A stretch of 64,000 bases of DNA from Terrisporobacter petrolearius (GCF_020748185.1 NZ_JAHZMO010000006.1:62001-126000); one strand, 5' to 3'. Shown: positions 17,305 through 26,495, numbered from the stretch's first letter. Program-made: numbers and translations. Notes: generated by a model not told the origin, from the sequence alone.

Positions 17305-17862
17305 ATGAAAGATGTATTAGTATTGAGAGATTTAGATTGTATAAAAGCAATTGCTCATCCTCGTAGGGTAGATATTTTGAAAACGTTTGATAAAGAACCT
17401 TTATCAGCAAAACAGTTATCAGAAATATTAGATGAGCCACATGCAAAAATTAACTACCATATCAAAACACTTTATAATGTGGGGATTTTAGAATTAGTTG
17501 AAGAAAAAATTAAGTCAGGTATTGTAGAAAAATATTATTATCCAACTGCAAATAATATAGTTATTAGTAGAAAAATAATAGATTATACTTTAGAGCAAGA
17601 AATAGATGCAAACTTTGTATCTATATCAGATTTTGAAGATACTATAGAATCTTTCTATGATGCGGCTGAAGCAGGCGCTTTAAATGGGGACAGCATTTTA
17701 GAATATGACAATGTATTATTAACAGAAGATGAAATATGTGAGTTAAGAAGTGCATTCAAAGTTAAAGTTAATGAAATAATTGCAAAAAGAGATAATAGTA
17801 ATAGAGAAAATGAAAAGAAACATGATGTAGTGATGTTTGCAATTCCTTTACAAAATAAATAA
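17305..17862 (+). CDS. Winged-helix (ArsR-like HTH) transcriptional regulator
   Basis: The 185-residue protein has a helix-turn-helix of the ArsR/HTH_20 type: CIKAIAHPRRVDILKTF, then PLSAKQLSEILDEPHAKINYHIKTLYNVGILELV, then a wing (EKYYYPTANNIVISRKIID). About 100 residues of C-terminal domain follow, with no cysteine pair or known ligand motif that I can name. The ORF opens at GTG 17296, but AGGGGTGG is placed for ATG 17305. A perfect sigma-A promoter lies upstream and a terminator follows, so it is a single-gene unit. Target unknown. Confidence 0.8.
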   Translation: MKDVLVLRDLDCIKAIAHPRRVDILKTFDKEPLSAKQLSEILDEPHAKINYHIKTLYNVGILELVEEKIKSGIVEKYYYPTANNIVISRKIIDYTLEQEIDANFVSISDFEDTIESFYDAAEAGALNGDSILEYDNVLLTEDEICELRSAFKVKVNEIIAKRDNSNRENEKKHDVVMFAIPLQNK

Positions 17863-17871
17863 GAAAATTAT

Positions 17872-17904
17872 AAAAGTATCAATTATACATTGGTACTTTT
17901 TTTT
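17872..17904 (+). terminator. Rho-independent terminator after the winged-helix regulator
   Basis: An 11-bp stem with one G-T pair (17872-17882 with 17890-17900) ends in eight or more T. Confidence 0.85.
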
Positions 17905-18000
17905 GTTAAAAAAATGACACTTATGAATATTTATAGAATAGCCACAAGTTATGCGAAAATAATATAATATATATTATATATAAAAAAGGAGGTTGAAAAG

Positions 18001-19005
18001 TTGAGAAGTCTTGGAAATACAAATATGATAATTAAAGAAGTTGGATTTGGAGGAATACCCATACAGAGAATCACCCAAGAGGAAACGAAAAAAGTTGTTG
18101 AGGAGTTAGTGCATCAAGGTATTAATTTTATAGATACAGCAAGGGGATATACAGTAAGTGAAGAGTATATTGGAAATGCAATTGAAGGTAGAAGAGAAAA
18201 GTTTTATATAGCAACTAAAAGTATGTCTAGAAATTATGAGGATATGAAAAGAGACATAAATATAAGTTTAAAAAATTTAAAAACTGATTATATTGATTTA
18301 TACCAAATACATAACCTTAAAGTAGAAGAATACGATACTATATTTAATGATGATAAAGCATATAAAGCTTTATTAGAAGCAAAAAAAGAGGGGAAAATAA
18401 AGCATATAGGAATAACAAGTCACAGTTTAGAAACCATATCAAAGGCTGTTGAAGAGGGGAAGTTTGAGACTATACAATTTCCATACAATATTGTTGAAGA
18501 TCAAGCAGATGAAGTTTTTAAAAAAGCTTATGAAAAGGGAATAGGAACTATTGCTATGAAACCTCTAGCTGGAGGAGCTATTGATAATGGTCCTTTGGCT
18601 ATAAAATATATATTATCAAAAGAATATATTGATGTAGCTATTCCGGGTATGAATACAATTGAACAAGTTAAGGAAAATATTTCGGTAATAAGTGATAAAA
18701 AGCTCACTCATGAAGACAAGTTAAGTATTGAAAAAATTAGAAAAGATTTAAATGGTAATTTTTGCAGAAGATGCGAATACTGCCTTCCATGTCCTAAAAA
18801 CATAAATATACCGCAAAATTTTTTATTGGAAGGATACTATACTAGATATAATTTGAAAGAATGGGCATTAGAAAGATATGAATCACTAGGTGATGCTAAG
18901 GCTAGTAAATGTATAGAATGTGGTATTTGTGAAGAAAAATGTCCTTATAATTTACCGATTAGAAATATGCTTAAAAATGTATGCGATAAACTGGAAAATA
19001 AATAA
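18001..19005 (+). CDS. Aldo/keto reductase with C-terminal 4Fe-4S clusters
   Basis: The 334-residue protein has an aldo/keto reductase barrel: GFGGIPIQRI, the active-site region INFIDTARGYTVSEEYIG with Asp and Tyr, and the Lys in FYIATKSM. DLYQIHNL supplies the fourth site, where His is retained. A ferredoxin-like tail carries CRRCEYCLPCPKNINIP and CIECGICEEKCPYNLPI. This is the clostridial Fe-S AKR group, whose substrates are mostly unknown. TTG start with AAAGGAGG upstream. It is a single gene closed by a terminator shared with glsA. Confidence 0.87.
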   Translation: MRSLGNTNMIIKEVGFGGIPIQRITQEETKKVVEELVHQGINFIDTARGYTVSEEYIGNAIEGRREKFYIATKSMSRNYEDMKRDINISLKNLKTDYIDLYQIHNLKVEEYDTIFNDDKAYKALLEAKKEGKIKHIGITSHSLETISKAVEEGKFETIQFPYNIVEDQADEVFKKAYEKGIGTIAMKPLAGGAIDNGPLAIKYILSKEYIDVAIPGMNTIEQVKENISVISDKKLTHEDKLSIEKIRKDLNGNFCRRCEYCLPCPKNINIPQNFLLEGYYTRYNLKEWALERYESLGDAKASKCIECGICEEKCPYNLPIRNMLKNVCDKLENK

Positions 19006-19010
19006 ATTAA

Positions 19011-19047
19011 AAAGCAGCAATAACATCTTAGATGTTTTAGCTGCTTT
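19011..19047. terminator. Bidirectional terminator between the AKR gene and glsA
   Basis: Outer stem AAAGCAGC/GCTGCTTT (19011-19018 with 19040-19047) encloses an inner ACATC/GATGT stem. Confidence 0.75.
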
Positions 19048-19051
19048 ACTT

Positions 19052-19969
19052 TTAGAAAATATTTAATTCTAATTTATTTGATAAATCTTCGAGTACGTTT
19101 AATCCACCAATGCTATTTCCTTTTTTATCTAATGCAGGACCAAACACACCTATACCCATTTTTCTTGGAACAGATGCCATTATTCCTCCGCCTACACCAG
19201 ATTTAGCAGGTATACCAACTTTAAGAGCGAATTCCCCAGAAGCATCGTACATTCCACAAGTAACCATAAATGTTTTTACCATTCTAGATATATTTTCACT
19301 TATTACACGTTCGCCAGTTTCTATATCGATACCATAGTTTGAGAATAGTAAACCGATTCTAGCTAAATCAACTACATCAATTTCAATAGAACATTGCTTA
19401 AAGTACAAATCAAGTGTTTCTTCCACGTCTCCTTCTATAAATCCATCATTTTTTAATAAATAGCCCATGGCTCTATTTCTATCACCTGTTAGTTTCTCAG
19501 ATTCATAAACAGATTTATTTATTTCTAGAGAATCATTCTTAGCAAGTTTTCTGAAAAATGATAACATACGTTCTTCTTTTTCTTGTAGATTTTTTCCTTT
19601 AATTAGAGATGTAGTTACTATTGCCCCAGCATTTATCATTGGATTGCAAGGCTTTTTAGTATCATTAGTTTCTAACTTCATTATAGAGTTAAAAGGATCA
19701 CCACTTGGTTCCATACCTACCTTAGAAAAAACATGTTTCCATTCATTATCCATTAAAGCCATAGCTAAAATTATAGGCTTTGATATACTTTGGATAGTAA
19801 ATTTTTTATTATAATCACCAGCACAGTAAATGTTATTATCTTTATCTATTACACATATACCCAAATCATCACTATTTGCATTTTTTAATTCGGGGATATA
19901 ACTAGCAACTTTTCCGTTAGCTGTACACTTTTTATTTGATAGAATTATATCATTCAATATATTTTGCAT
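19052..19969 (-). CDS. glsA: Glutaminase
   Basis: It hydrolyses glutamine to glutamate and ammonia. The 305-residue protein has the beta-lactamase-like serine enzyme motifs of bacterial glutaminase: FTIQSISKPI with the Ser-x-x-Lys, EPSGDPFNSIMKLE, PCNPMINAGAIV, and SGVGGGIMASVPRKMGIGVF near the C-terminus. Length fits GlsA (about 305-310). An AGGACT ribosome site precedes ATG. The RusA-like gene lies 94 bp upstream on the same strand. Confidence 0.93.
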   Translation of the reverse strand: MQNILNDIILSNKKCTANGKVASYIPELKNANSDDLGICVIDKDNNIYCAGDYNKKFTIQSISKPIILAMALMDNEWKHVFSKVGMEPSGDPFNSIMKLETNDTKKPCNPMINAGAIVTTSLIKGKNLQEKEERMLSFFRKLAKNDSLEINKSVYESEKLTGDRNRAMGYLLKNDGFIEGDVEETLDLYFKQCSIEIDVVDLARIGLLFSNYGIDIETGERVISENISRMVKTFMVTCGMYDASGEFALKVGIPAKSGVGGGIMASVPRKMGIGVFGPALDKKGNSIGGLNVLEDLSNKLELNIF

Positions 19970-20063
19970 ATTAAGAGTCCTCCATATATTAATATTTTTA
20001 AAAAATTATTTTTAAAAAATATAAAATAATATTAAATTTTAATCATTTTGTTATAAAAATAAA

Positions 20064-20468
20064 TTATTTTGAAATAATGTTGTATGTAACATTATACTTT
20101 GAAACTGGATAAAGTTCAATTTCAACTCTTGGATTTTCTTTATCAATATAATCAAATAATAAAACAGGCTTTAATTGCTTGTCATTTTTTATAATACCAC
20201 TTTTTTCTATTCCGTCACAAATACTTTTTGGATAGTTATGTAAATCTCCCATTCTTTTATTAGGGAAATATAATTTCATAATAGTTATTAAATCTTCTTC
20301 TATAACTTCACCATCATACTGTGTGTTTATGTATCCAGCAATCATATTTTCATAAGCTACATATTTAGAATATTTTCCTTTTGATGGCATCCAAGCTTGA
20401 CCATGAACGTTATGCAGTTTAAAATTAGATTTACTAATAGGTCTTCCTGGGATTGTTAGTTTAATCAA
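20064..20468 (-). CDS. RusA-family crossover junction endonuclease-like protein
   Basis: The 134-residue protein starts IKLTIPGRPISKSNF, as RusA proteins do (IxGxPxPKxRPR). It has a central RMGDLHNYPKSICDGIEKSGIIKNDKQL, matching the RusA core D-x-D-N-x-x-K...D-A-L...D-D-x-Q, though the first acidic pair reads GDLHN. RusA resolves Holliday junctions as a dimer and is usually found in prophages; no phage genes flank this one. The start is TTG with a GGAAG site. It is transcribed away from queG. Confidence 0.75.
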   Translation of the reverse strand: MIKLTIPGRPISKSNFKLHNVHGQAWMPSKGKYSKYVAYENMIAGYINTQYDGEVIEEDLITIMKLYFPNKRMGDLHNYPKSICDGIEKSGIIKNDKQLKPVLLFDYIDKENPRVEIELYPVSKYNVTYNIISK

Positions 20469-20531
20469 ATTATCACTTCCTTATCATTAGTTTATTATAA
20501 AACTAAAGAGGATTTAAAGAAAGGATATTTT

Positions 20532-21437
20532 ATGAATAAAGATAAAATTAAAAAACTTTTTTATAATAAGGGACTAGATGTAGTTGGAGTAGCACCTATA
20601 GGTCCATATTATGAATTAAGAAAAACCTTAGAAGAAAAAGTTAATGCAAATCTTGTAACAGGTATGGAAGAATCTGATATAGAAAAAAGAATAAATCCTA
20701 AATTAATTATGGAGGATGCGTCGTCAATTATAGTATGTGCATTTCCTTATTACATAGAACAAAATCAAAAATCAAATATATCAAAATATTGCTATGGACT
20801 AGATTATCATTTAGTAATAAAAGAGAAGCTTAATAATATATGTGAGGAAATAAAAAAGATAGATGAAACATTTGATTATAAAGTTTTTGCTGATAATGGG
20901 CCTTTAGTAGATAGACATTTGGCTTATTTATCAGGTATTGGCTACTATGGAATTAATAATAATATTATTACAGATAAATATGGTTCTTACGTGTTTATTG
21001 GATATATAGTAAATAATTATGACCTTGAACCTGATAAACCTACAAATAAAACATGTATAAAGTGTAATAAATGTGTAAAATATTGTCCGGGAAATGCCTT
21101 AGAGGGAAATTATAAGATGAATCCTAAAAAATGTGTATCATTTATAACTCAAAAGAAAGAAGAACTTACCCGAGAAGAAATAGAAAAAATTAAAAAGAAT
21201 GAATCAATATTTGGGTGTGATGTATGTCAACAAGTTTGTCCTCATAATAAAGATATATGTGAAAGTAATATTAAAGAATTTACCTTTAACTTAATAACTA
21301 ATTTAAATGAAGAAGAAATTAATAATATATCAAATAAAGAATTTAAACGAAGATACAAGAATAGAGCCTTTAGTTGGAGAGGAAAAAATATTATAAAAAG
21401 AAATATGGATATATTAAAAGAAAAGTCTATGAAGTGA
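20532..21437 (+). CDS. queG: Epoxyqueuosine reductase
   Basis: QueG reduces epoxyqueuosine to queuosine in tRNA with cobalamin and two 4Fe-4S clusters. The 301-residue protein has the N-terminal DUF1730-like region (LDVVGVAPIGPYYELR), the active-site segment VFADNGPLVDRHLAYLSGIG and GIGYYGINNNIIT. The clusters are CIKCNKCVKYCPGNAL and CDVCQQVCPHN. It is shorter than E. coli QueG (379) because the C-terminal HEAT-like extension is missing, as in many Firmicutes. ATG with GAAAGGA upstream. Confidence 0.9.
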   Translation: MNKDKIKKLFYNKGLDVVGVAPIGPYYELRKTLEEKVNANLVTGMEESDIEKRINPKLIMEDASSIIVCAFPYYIEQNQKSNISKYCYGLDYHLVIKEKLNNICEEIKKIDETFDYKVFADNGPLVDRHLAYLSGIGYYGINNNIITDKYGSYVFIGYIVNNYDLEPDKPTNKTCIKCNKCVKYCPGNALEGNYKMNPKKCVSFITQKKEELTREEIEKIKKNESIFGCDVCQQVCPHNKDICESNIKEFTFNLITNLNEEEINNISNKEFKRRYKNRAFSWRGKNIIKRNMDILKEKSMK

Positions 21438-21456
21438 TAAATCATAGGCTTTTTAT
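21422..21456 (+). terminator. Rho-independent terminator overlapping the end of queG
   Basis: An 11-bp stem with one G-T pair (21422-21432 with 21442-21452) begins inside the last queG codons and ends in T-rich sequence. Confidence 0.75.
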
Positions 21457-21567
21457 TTTTTCAAAATTATTAAGTCAAATTAAAGAAGGCTAATACATAT
21501 AATTAATTAAGTTTATAAGAGAGTATAATCTTAGTTCATATAAATAGGGGATGGAAAGGGGAAGAAT

Positions 21568-23796
21568 ATGCAAAAATTTAAAAATACATCAGAAATAGAA
21601 CCTTTAAAAGATTTTTTAGGTCAAGACAGAGCAGTAACAGCTATGGAATTGGGTTTGAAAATAGATAACCCTGCTTATAACATATATATAGCAGGTGACC
21701 CTGGAACAGGAAAAAGCACTTATACCATGAAAATACTAGAGGAATATTCTAAAGATAAAAATAGTCATAAAGATTGGTGTTATGTGTATAATTTCGATAA
21801 TCCAAGAGAGCCTATTGTAATAAGTTTAGAAAGAGGAAAGGGAAAAATATTCAAAGATGATATAGAAGAGATGATAGATAAATTGTTTGAAGAAATAAAA
21901 GATGCATTTGATAGTGAAGAATATGAGATAAATAAAAATACATTACTGGAAGAATATGAAATGCAAAAAGAAGATTTAATCAAAAAAATAAAAACTTATG
22001 GTGAAGAAAAAGGATTTAAGCTTAAAAGTAGTAAAGTGGGCATGGTATTTGTCCCTTTAAATGAAAATTTTGAGGATGAAGTATCTTCAGAAGAGTTTTT
22101 TAAAATAAAAAAAGAACTAGAAAATATGGCCATAAAAGTAGTTTATCAGATAAGAGAAATTGAGGAAAACATAAAAACTATAATGATTGAAATAGAAGAT
22201 GAAGTTGGAAAATTAGTTGTGGATCCTCACGTTGAAGGATTAAAGACAAAATATAAGGACTATGAAAAAATTATAGATTATATTAATAAAGTTAGAGAAG
22301 ATATATTGAAAAATTTGGAACTATTTTACTTAGATGATGAGGAACTTAGAGAATATTACAATAAAGATTGCTTCTTAAAATATGCAGTGAATTTATTTGT
22401 AGACAATGAAAATAATGAAAAGACACCTGTTATTGTTGAAACTAATCCAAGTCCATCAAATTTATTTGGTAAGGTTGAGTATGATTATAATAGTGGCAAT
22501 ATAAAAACTGATTTTACCAAAGTTTTTGCTGGATCTTTGCAAAAAGCTAATGGAGGATATTTGGTTTTGTACGCCCAACAGCTTTTATCTTACCCCCTAT
22601 CATGGGAACTTCTGAAAAAAGCTATACAGTCACAAAAAATTCCTATGGAGACAAAGGTATCAATAGAACCGGAAGAAATACCACTAAACGTAAAAATTAT
22701 ATTAATTGGAAGTAACTATATTTATGATGTACTTTATAGATATGATAGTGAATTTAGTAAATGTTTTAAAATTTTTGTGGATTTTGATAATGAAATGGAC
22801 AGAAGTGACGTTACAGAATATGGAATGGCAAAATTTATAGCATTTCAATGTGAAAAAAACAAATTGAATCATTTTACTTATGAGGCTGTGGAGGATATTA
22901 TAAAACATAGTACTAGATTAGTAGGAAGTAAGAAAAAACTATCAACAGATTTTAACAAATTACTAGAGATAATAACAGAAGCAGATATTTTTGCCAAACT
23001 AGAAAATAAAGAATTTGTGGATAAGAAACATGTAGAAATAGCTATACTAGAAAAGCGTAAGCGTTTAAATAAAATAGAAAACAAGATTGATGAATTTATT
23101 GAAGATAATACGATAATGATTGATACTGAAGGCAGTAGAGTTGGTGTGATAAATGGACTATCGGTTCTTGGTATGGGAGAATATTCATTTGGAAGACCGT
23201 CAAGAATTAGTGTAACTACTAGCATGGGAAATAAAGGTATAATAAATATAGAAAGAGAAGTAAAAATGAGTGGAGCAATACACAATAAAGGAGTGCTTAT
23301 TTTACAAGGCTATTTGTCAGAACAATTTGCACAGGAATATCCTTTATCAGTAAATGCATACATTTGTTTTGAACAAAATTATGGAGGAATAGATGGTGAT
23401 AGTGCTACTTTAGCAGAACTATGTGCACTACTATCATCCTTAAGTGAAATACCAATAAAACAAAATATAGCAATTACAGGATCTTTAAACCAAAAAGGAG
23501 AAATACAAGTTGTTGGTGGAATAACAGAAAAAATTGAAGGATTTTACAATGTATGTAAAAAAAGAGGATTTAAAGATAAAGTGTATGGTGTGATTTTGCC
23601 AAAAGATAATATGGACAATTTAATACTTTCAGATGAAATGGAAAAAACAATAAAAGATGGATGTTTTAAAATCTATCCAGTGAGCAAAATAGAAGAAAGT
23701 GTAGAAATTTTAACGGATAAAATGTTTGAAGATATCAAAAAGCTGGTAAAAGATAAATTAGATACTTATAATAAGTCAAGAGAATCAAAAAAGTAA
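21568..23796 (+). CDS. Lon-family ATP-dependent protease (LonB/LonC-like)
   Basis: The 742-residue protein has an AAA domain split by a long coiled-coil insert. Walker A is AGDPGTGKSTYTMKIL near residue 41, and the helical insert covers about 110-270. A C-terminal S16 protease domain has GGIDGDSATLAELCALLSSL with the catalytic Ser near 611 and GGITEKIEGFYNVCKKRG with the catalytic Lys near 654. It lacks the N-terminal substrate domain of LonA. It probably degrades misfolded or specific regulatory proteins in the cytoplasm. It is preceded by GGAAAGGGGAAG and closed by a terminator. Confidence 0.88.
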   Translation: MQKFKNTSEIEPLKDFLGQDRAVTAMELGLKIDNPAYNIYIAGDPGTGKSTYTMKILEEYSKDKNSHKDWCYVYNFDNPREPIVISLERGKGKIFKDDIEEMIDKLFEEIKDAFDSEEYEINKNTLLEEYEMQKEDLIKKIKTYGEEKGFKLKSSKVGMVFVPLNENFEDEVSSEEFFKIKKELENMAIKVVYQIREIEENIKTIMIEIEDEVGKLVVDPHVEGLKTKYKDYEKIIDYINKVREDILKNLELFYLDDEELREYYNKDCFLKYAVNLFVDNENNEKTPVIVETNPSPSNLFGKVEYDYNSGNIKTDFTKVFAGSLQKANGGYLVLYAQQLLSYPLSWELLKKAIQSQKIPMETKVSIEPEEIPLNVKIILIGSNYIYDVLYRYDSEFSKCFKIFVDFDNEMDRSDVTEYGMAKFIAFQCEKNKLNHFTYEAVEDIIKHSTRLVGSKKKLSTDFNKLLEIITEADIFAKLENKEFVDKKHVEIAILEKRKRLNKIENKIDEFIEDNTIMIDTEGSRVGVINGLSVLGMGEYSFGRPSRISVTTSMGNKGIINIEREVKMSGAIHNKGVLILQGYLSEQFAQEYPLSVNAYICFEQNYGGIDGDSATLAELCALLSSLSEIPIKQNIAITGSLNQKGEIQVVGGITEKIEGFYNVCKKRGFKDKVYGVILPKDNMDNLILSDEMEKTIKDGCFKIYPVSKIEESVEILTDKMFEDIKKLVKDKLDTYNKSRESKK

Positions 23797-23814
23797 TAAA
23801 TGAATTGATATAAT

Positions 23815-23847
23815 AAAAAGCAAGAACTTAATAAGTTTTTGCTTTTT
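23815..23847 (+). terminator. Rho-independent terminator after the Lon-like gene
   Basis: A 15-16 bp stem with one G-T pair, AA loop and terminal T-run, formed by AAAAAGCAAGAACTT and its partner. Confidence 0.85.
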
Positions 23848-23945
23848 TAATACAAAAAATCAAAAAATTGAGAATTATTACTTTGTTATAGATTGATTAA
23901 TTTGATAGATAATAAAAGTAAAAGATAAAATAAGGGGGAAAATAA

Positions 23946-24572
23946 ATGAAAGATGTAAATAAAATATTAGACAAGTTAGAGAGAATTTATCCAGATGCTC
24001 ATTGTGAATTAGAGCATACTACAGCTTTTGAATTATTAATAGCTACTATATTATCTGCCCAGTGTACTGATGTTAGAGTTAATATGGTAACTAGGGAACT
24101 TTTTAAGAAGTATAATACGCCAGAGGATTTTGCAAATTTATCTGAAGAAAAAATAATGGAAAAAATAAAAACATGTGGTCTTTATAAAAGTAAAAGTAAA
24201 AAAATTAAAGCCACATCAAAAATGATATGTAGAGATTATAATGGTAAAGTTCCAGATACTTTAGAAGAATTAATAAAACTTCCTGGCGTGGGTAGAAAGA
24301 CAGCAGATGTAGTCTTAAGTAATGCGTTTAACAAAGATGCCATAGCAGTAGACACTCATGTTTTTAGAGTTGCAAATAGGATAGGTATTGTTAATACAAA
24401 AACTCCAGAAAAAACTGAGTTTGCTCTTATGGATACCATCCCAAAACACAGGTGGTCTCATTCTCATCATGTATTAATATTTCATGGTAGAAGAATGTGT
24501 AAGGCAAGAAAACCAGAATGTGAGTTGTGCCCAATAAAAAATGATTGTGATTTTTATCAAGGAAAGGAATGA
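23946..24572 (+). CDS. nth: Endonuclease III
   Basis: Base-excision glycosylase/AP lyase for oxidised pyrimidines. The 208-residue protein has the helix-hairpin-helix LPGVGRKTADVV with catalytic Lys118, then AVDTHVFRVANRIG with catalytic Asp. The C-terminal 4Fe-4S loop is C-x6-C-x2-C-x5-C (CKARKPECELCPIKNDC). GGGGG ribosome site upstream. Its stop codon overlaps an ATG of the following vanW-family gene. A 21-bp segment at 24306-24326 recurs unchanged in that next gene. Confidence 0.95.
   Translation: MKDVNKILDKLERIYPDAHCELEHTTAFELLIATILSAQCTDVRVNMVTRELFKKYNTPEDFANLSEEKIMEKIKTCGLYKSKSKKIKATSKMICRDYNGKVPDTLEELIKLPGVGRKTADVVLSNAFNKDAIAVDTHVFRVANRIGIVNTKTPEKTEFALMDTIPKHRWSHSHHVLIFHGRRMCKARKPECELCPIKNDCDFYQGKE
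24306..24326 (+). repeat. 21-bp direct repeat, copy 1 (inside nth)
   Basis: Encodes DVVLSNA in the nth frame, just after the helix-hairpin-helix lysine. An identical copy lies 326 bp downstream at 24632-24652 in the next gene. Confidence 0.9.
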
Positions 24573-24577
24573 TACTA

Positions 24578-25906
24578 TTGAAAAGACTTAAGATTGCAAT
24601 ATTTTTATCATTAATAATTGTATCCTTAAGCGATGTAGTCTTAAGTAATGCGATTGAACCTGAAGGAAAAATACACAAAAATATTTATGTTAGAGATGTT
24701 GATTTATCTAATTTAACAAAAGAAGAAGCTATAAAAAGAATTAATAAGATATTAGATGACAGAGATTCTTTTTCATTAAAATTTAATGGTGAAAATTATG
24801 TTTTTTCTAAAAATGACATAGAAACAGACTATGATGTAAAAGAAGTAGTTGAAAAAGCATATAGTATTGGCAGAGATAAAGGAATCATAGCTAATATAAA
24901 GACAAAAAGGAGTTTGTCTATGGGCAAAAAGGTAATACTAGATTATAGTATTACTTACGATGAAAAGAAACTAGATAAATATTTAAAAGAACTGAACAAA
25001 AAAATATATATAAAACCAATAAGCGCAACTATAAGAGTAGTGAATGGCAAAATTATTGTAACTAAAGAAAAGGATGGATATAAATTAAATAAAGACCGAT
25101 TAAAAAATGTAATAATTAAAAAAATAAAAGACTTAGATAATGAAGATGAAATTATACCTACTTTATTAGTTAAGCCATTTTATTCTTATAATGATTTAAG
25201 TAAAATTAATACTTCTTTAGGAAGTTTTGAAACTTGCTTTAATGCCAATAATTATAATAGATCAAATAATATTAAATTAGCATCAAACGCAACTAGCAAT
25301 ATACTATTAGACAAAGGAGAAGTGTTTTCTTTTAATTCATATATACAAAAATCTCATATTAATAAGTATTTAAAAGAAGCTCCAGTAATAATAAATGGAA
25401 AACAAGAAAAAGGAATAGGAGGAGGTATGTGTCAAGTATCGAGCACTATTTATAATGCGGCTTTATATTCTGGAATGAAAATAATTAATGTGAGAAATCA
25501 TTCTATACCAAGTCCTTATATTGAAAAAGGGAGAGATGCTACTGTATCAGGTGGAACTATAGATTTAAAATTTTCAAATGAATTTGATAGTCCTATTTTA
25601 ATACACAATCAGATTATAGGTAATAAAATTGTTTGTACTATTTATGGAAATAAAAAAGATGATAAAGATATTGAAATTATAACAGAAACTACAGACATAC
25701 TTCATAATAGAACAATTAGAAAAAATAGTGAAAAATATGACCTTGGTATAAAGGCAATAGAACAAGAAGGCAGAAAAGGATATAAAGTTCAAACTTATAG
25801 AGTATATAAAAGCGCATTGGGAAACAAAACAGAATATATAGGTGAAAGTTATTATCCTCCTCAAGATAGAATTATTGTATATGGAACAAAAGAATTGAGA
25901 AAGTAA
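24578..25906 (+). CDS. VanW-family protein with G5-like C-terminus
   Basis: An exported protein of about 442 residues. An N-terminal signal or anchor segment (LKIAIFLSLIIVSLSDVVLSNA) is followed by a PG-binding_4-type domain (about 30-200). The VanW domain follows (SLGSFETCFNANNYNRSNNIKLA, then EVFSFNSYI, then GIGGGMCQVSSTIYNAALYSG, then RNHSIPSPYIEKGRDATV). A C-terminal G5-like stretch ends it. VanW-family proteins are thought to act at the cell wall; the activity is not defined. An ATG at 24569 overlaps nth, but AAAGGA is spaced for TTG 24578. The signal-peptide end repeats 21 bp of nth exactly. Confidence 0.85.
   Translation: MKRLKIAIFLSLIIVSLSDVVLSNAIEPEGKIHKNIYVRDVDLSNLTKEEAIKRINKILDDRDSFSLKFNGENYVFSKNDIETDYDVKEVVEKAYSIGRDKGIIANIKTKRSLSMGKKVILDYSITYDEKKLDKYLKELNKKIYIKPISATIRVVNGKIIVTKEKDGYKLNKDRLKNVIIKKIKDLDNEDEIIPTLLVKPFYSYNDLSKINTSLGSFETCFNANNYNRSNNIKLASNATSNILLDKGEVFSFNSYIQKSHINKYLKEAPVIINGKQEKGIGGGMCQVSSTIYNAALYSGMKIINVRNHSIPSPYIEKGRDATVSGGTIDLKFSNEFDSPILIHNQIIGNKIVCTIYGNKKDDKDIEIITETTDILHNRTIRKNSEKYDLGIKAIEQEGRKGYKVQTYRVYKSALGNKTEYIGESYYPPQDRIIVYGTKELRK
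24632..24652 (+). repeat. 21-bp direct repeat, copy 2 (vanW-family signal peptide)
   Basis: Identical to 24306-24326 and in the same reading frame, again giving DVVLSNA. Here it forms the end of the signal segment. Confidence 0.9.
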
Positions 25907-25915
25907 TGGCCCAAA

Positions 25916-25977
25916 AAGCAACTTTAATTAAAAGCATTTTCTGTTATAATGTATTTAGGAAGATATTAAAGTTGCTT
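25916..25977. repeat. 13-bp inverted repeat flanking the trmL promoter
   Basis: Arms 25916-25928 and 25965-25977 are perfect reverse complements separated by 36 bp. The spacer contains the extended -10 box at 25942-25950. Transcripts reading through from the vanW-family gene could fold it, but the right arm has no T-run. Confidence 0.6.
25942..25950 (+). promoter_or_regulatory. trmL: Extended -10 promoter of trmL-degV
   Basis: TGTTATAAT is a perfect extended -10 element. The -35 region (TTTAAT) is weak, as often seen with extended -10 boxes. Leader to the trmL start would be about 68 bases. Confidence 0.55.
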
Positions 25978-26024
25978 AAAATTAAGCGAAATTGATAGAT
26001 TAGTAATTTAAACGGAGGAACGTT

Positions 26025-26495
26025 ATGTCAATAAACGTAGTATTAGTAGAACCTGAAATACCTCAAAATACAGGAAATATAATAAGAACTTGCGCGAATA
26101 CAGGTGCAACGTTGCATTTAATAAGACCTCTAGGTTTTTCATTGGAAGATAAATATTTAAAAAGAAGTGGATTAGATTATTGGGATATATCTGATATAAG
26201 ATACTATGATAGCCTAGAGGAGTTATTTGAAAAATATCCTGAAGGAAAGTATTTCTATTCTACTACAAAAACAAATCAATCTCATTCAGATATGAAATTT
26301 GAAGATGGTTGCTTTTTAGTTTTTGGAAAAGAAACCAAGGGGTTACCAGAAACTCTATTAGCAGAAAACAAAGAAACATGTATGAGAATACCTATGGTAA
26401 AATTAGAAAAGGCAAGATCTTTAAATTTATCAAATTCAGTTGCTATAGTTGTTTATGAAGCTTTAAGACAAATTGGTTATCCAAATATGAGATAA
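26025..26495 (+). CDS. trmL: tRNA (cytidine/uridine-34-2'-O)-methyltransferase
   Basis: SPOUT methyltransferase that 2'-O-methylates the wobble base of leucine tRNAs. The 156-residue length fits TrmL. Signatures are VLVEPEIPQNTGNIIRTCAN at the N-terminus, LVFGKETKGLPE in the middle and MRIPMVKLEKARSLNLSNSV with the knot that binds S-adenosylmethionine. ATG with GGAGG upstream. degV follows after 30 bp. Confidence 0.92.
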   Translation: MSINVVLVEPEIPQNTGNIIRTCANTGATLHLIRPLGFSLEDKYLKRSGLDYWDISDIRYYDSLEELFEKYPEGKYFYSTTKTNQSHSDMKFEDGCFLVFGKETKGLPETLLAENKETCMRIPMVKLEKARSLNLSNSVAIVVYEALRQIGYPNMR

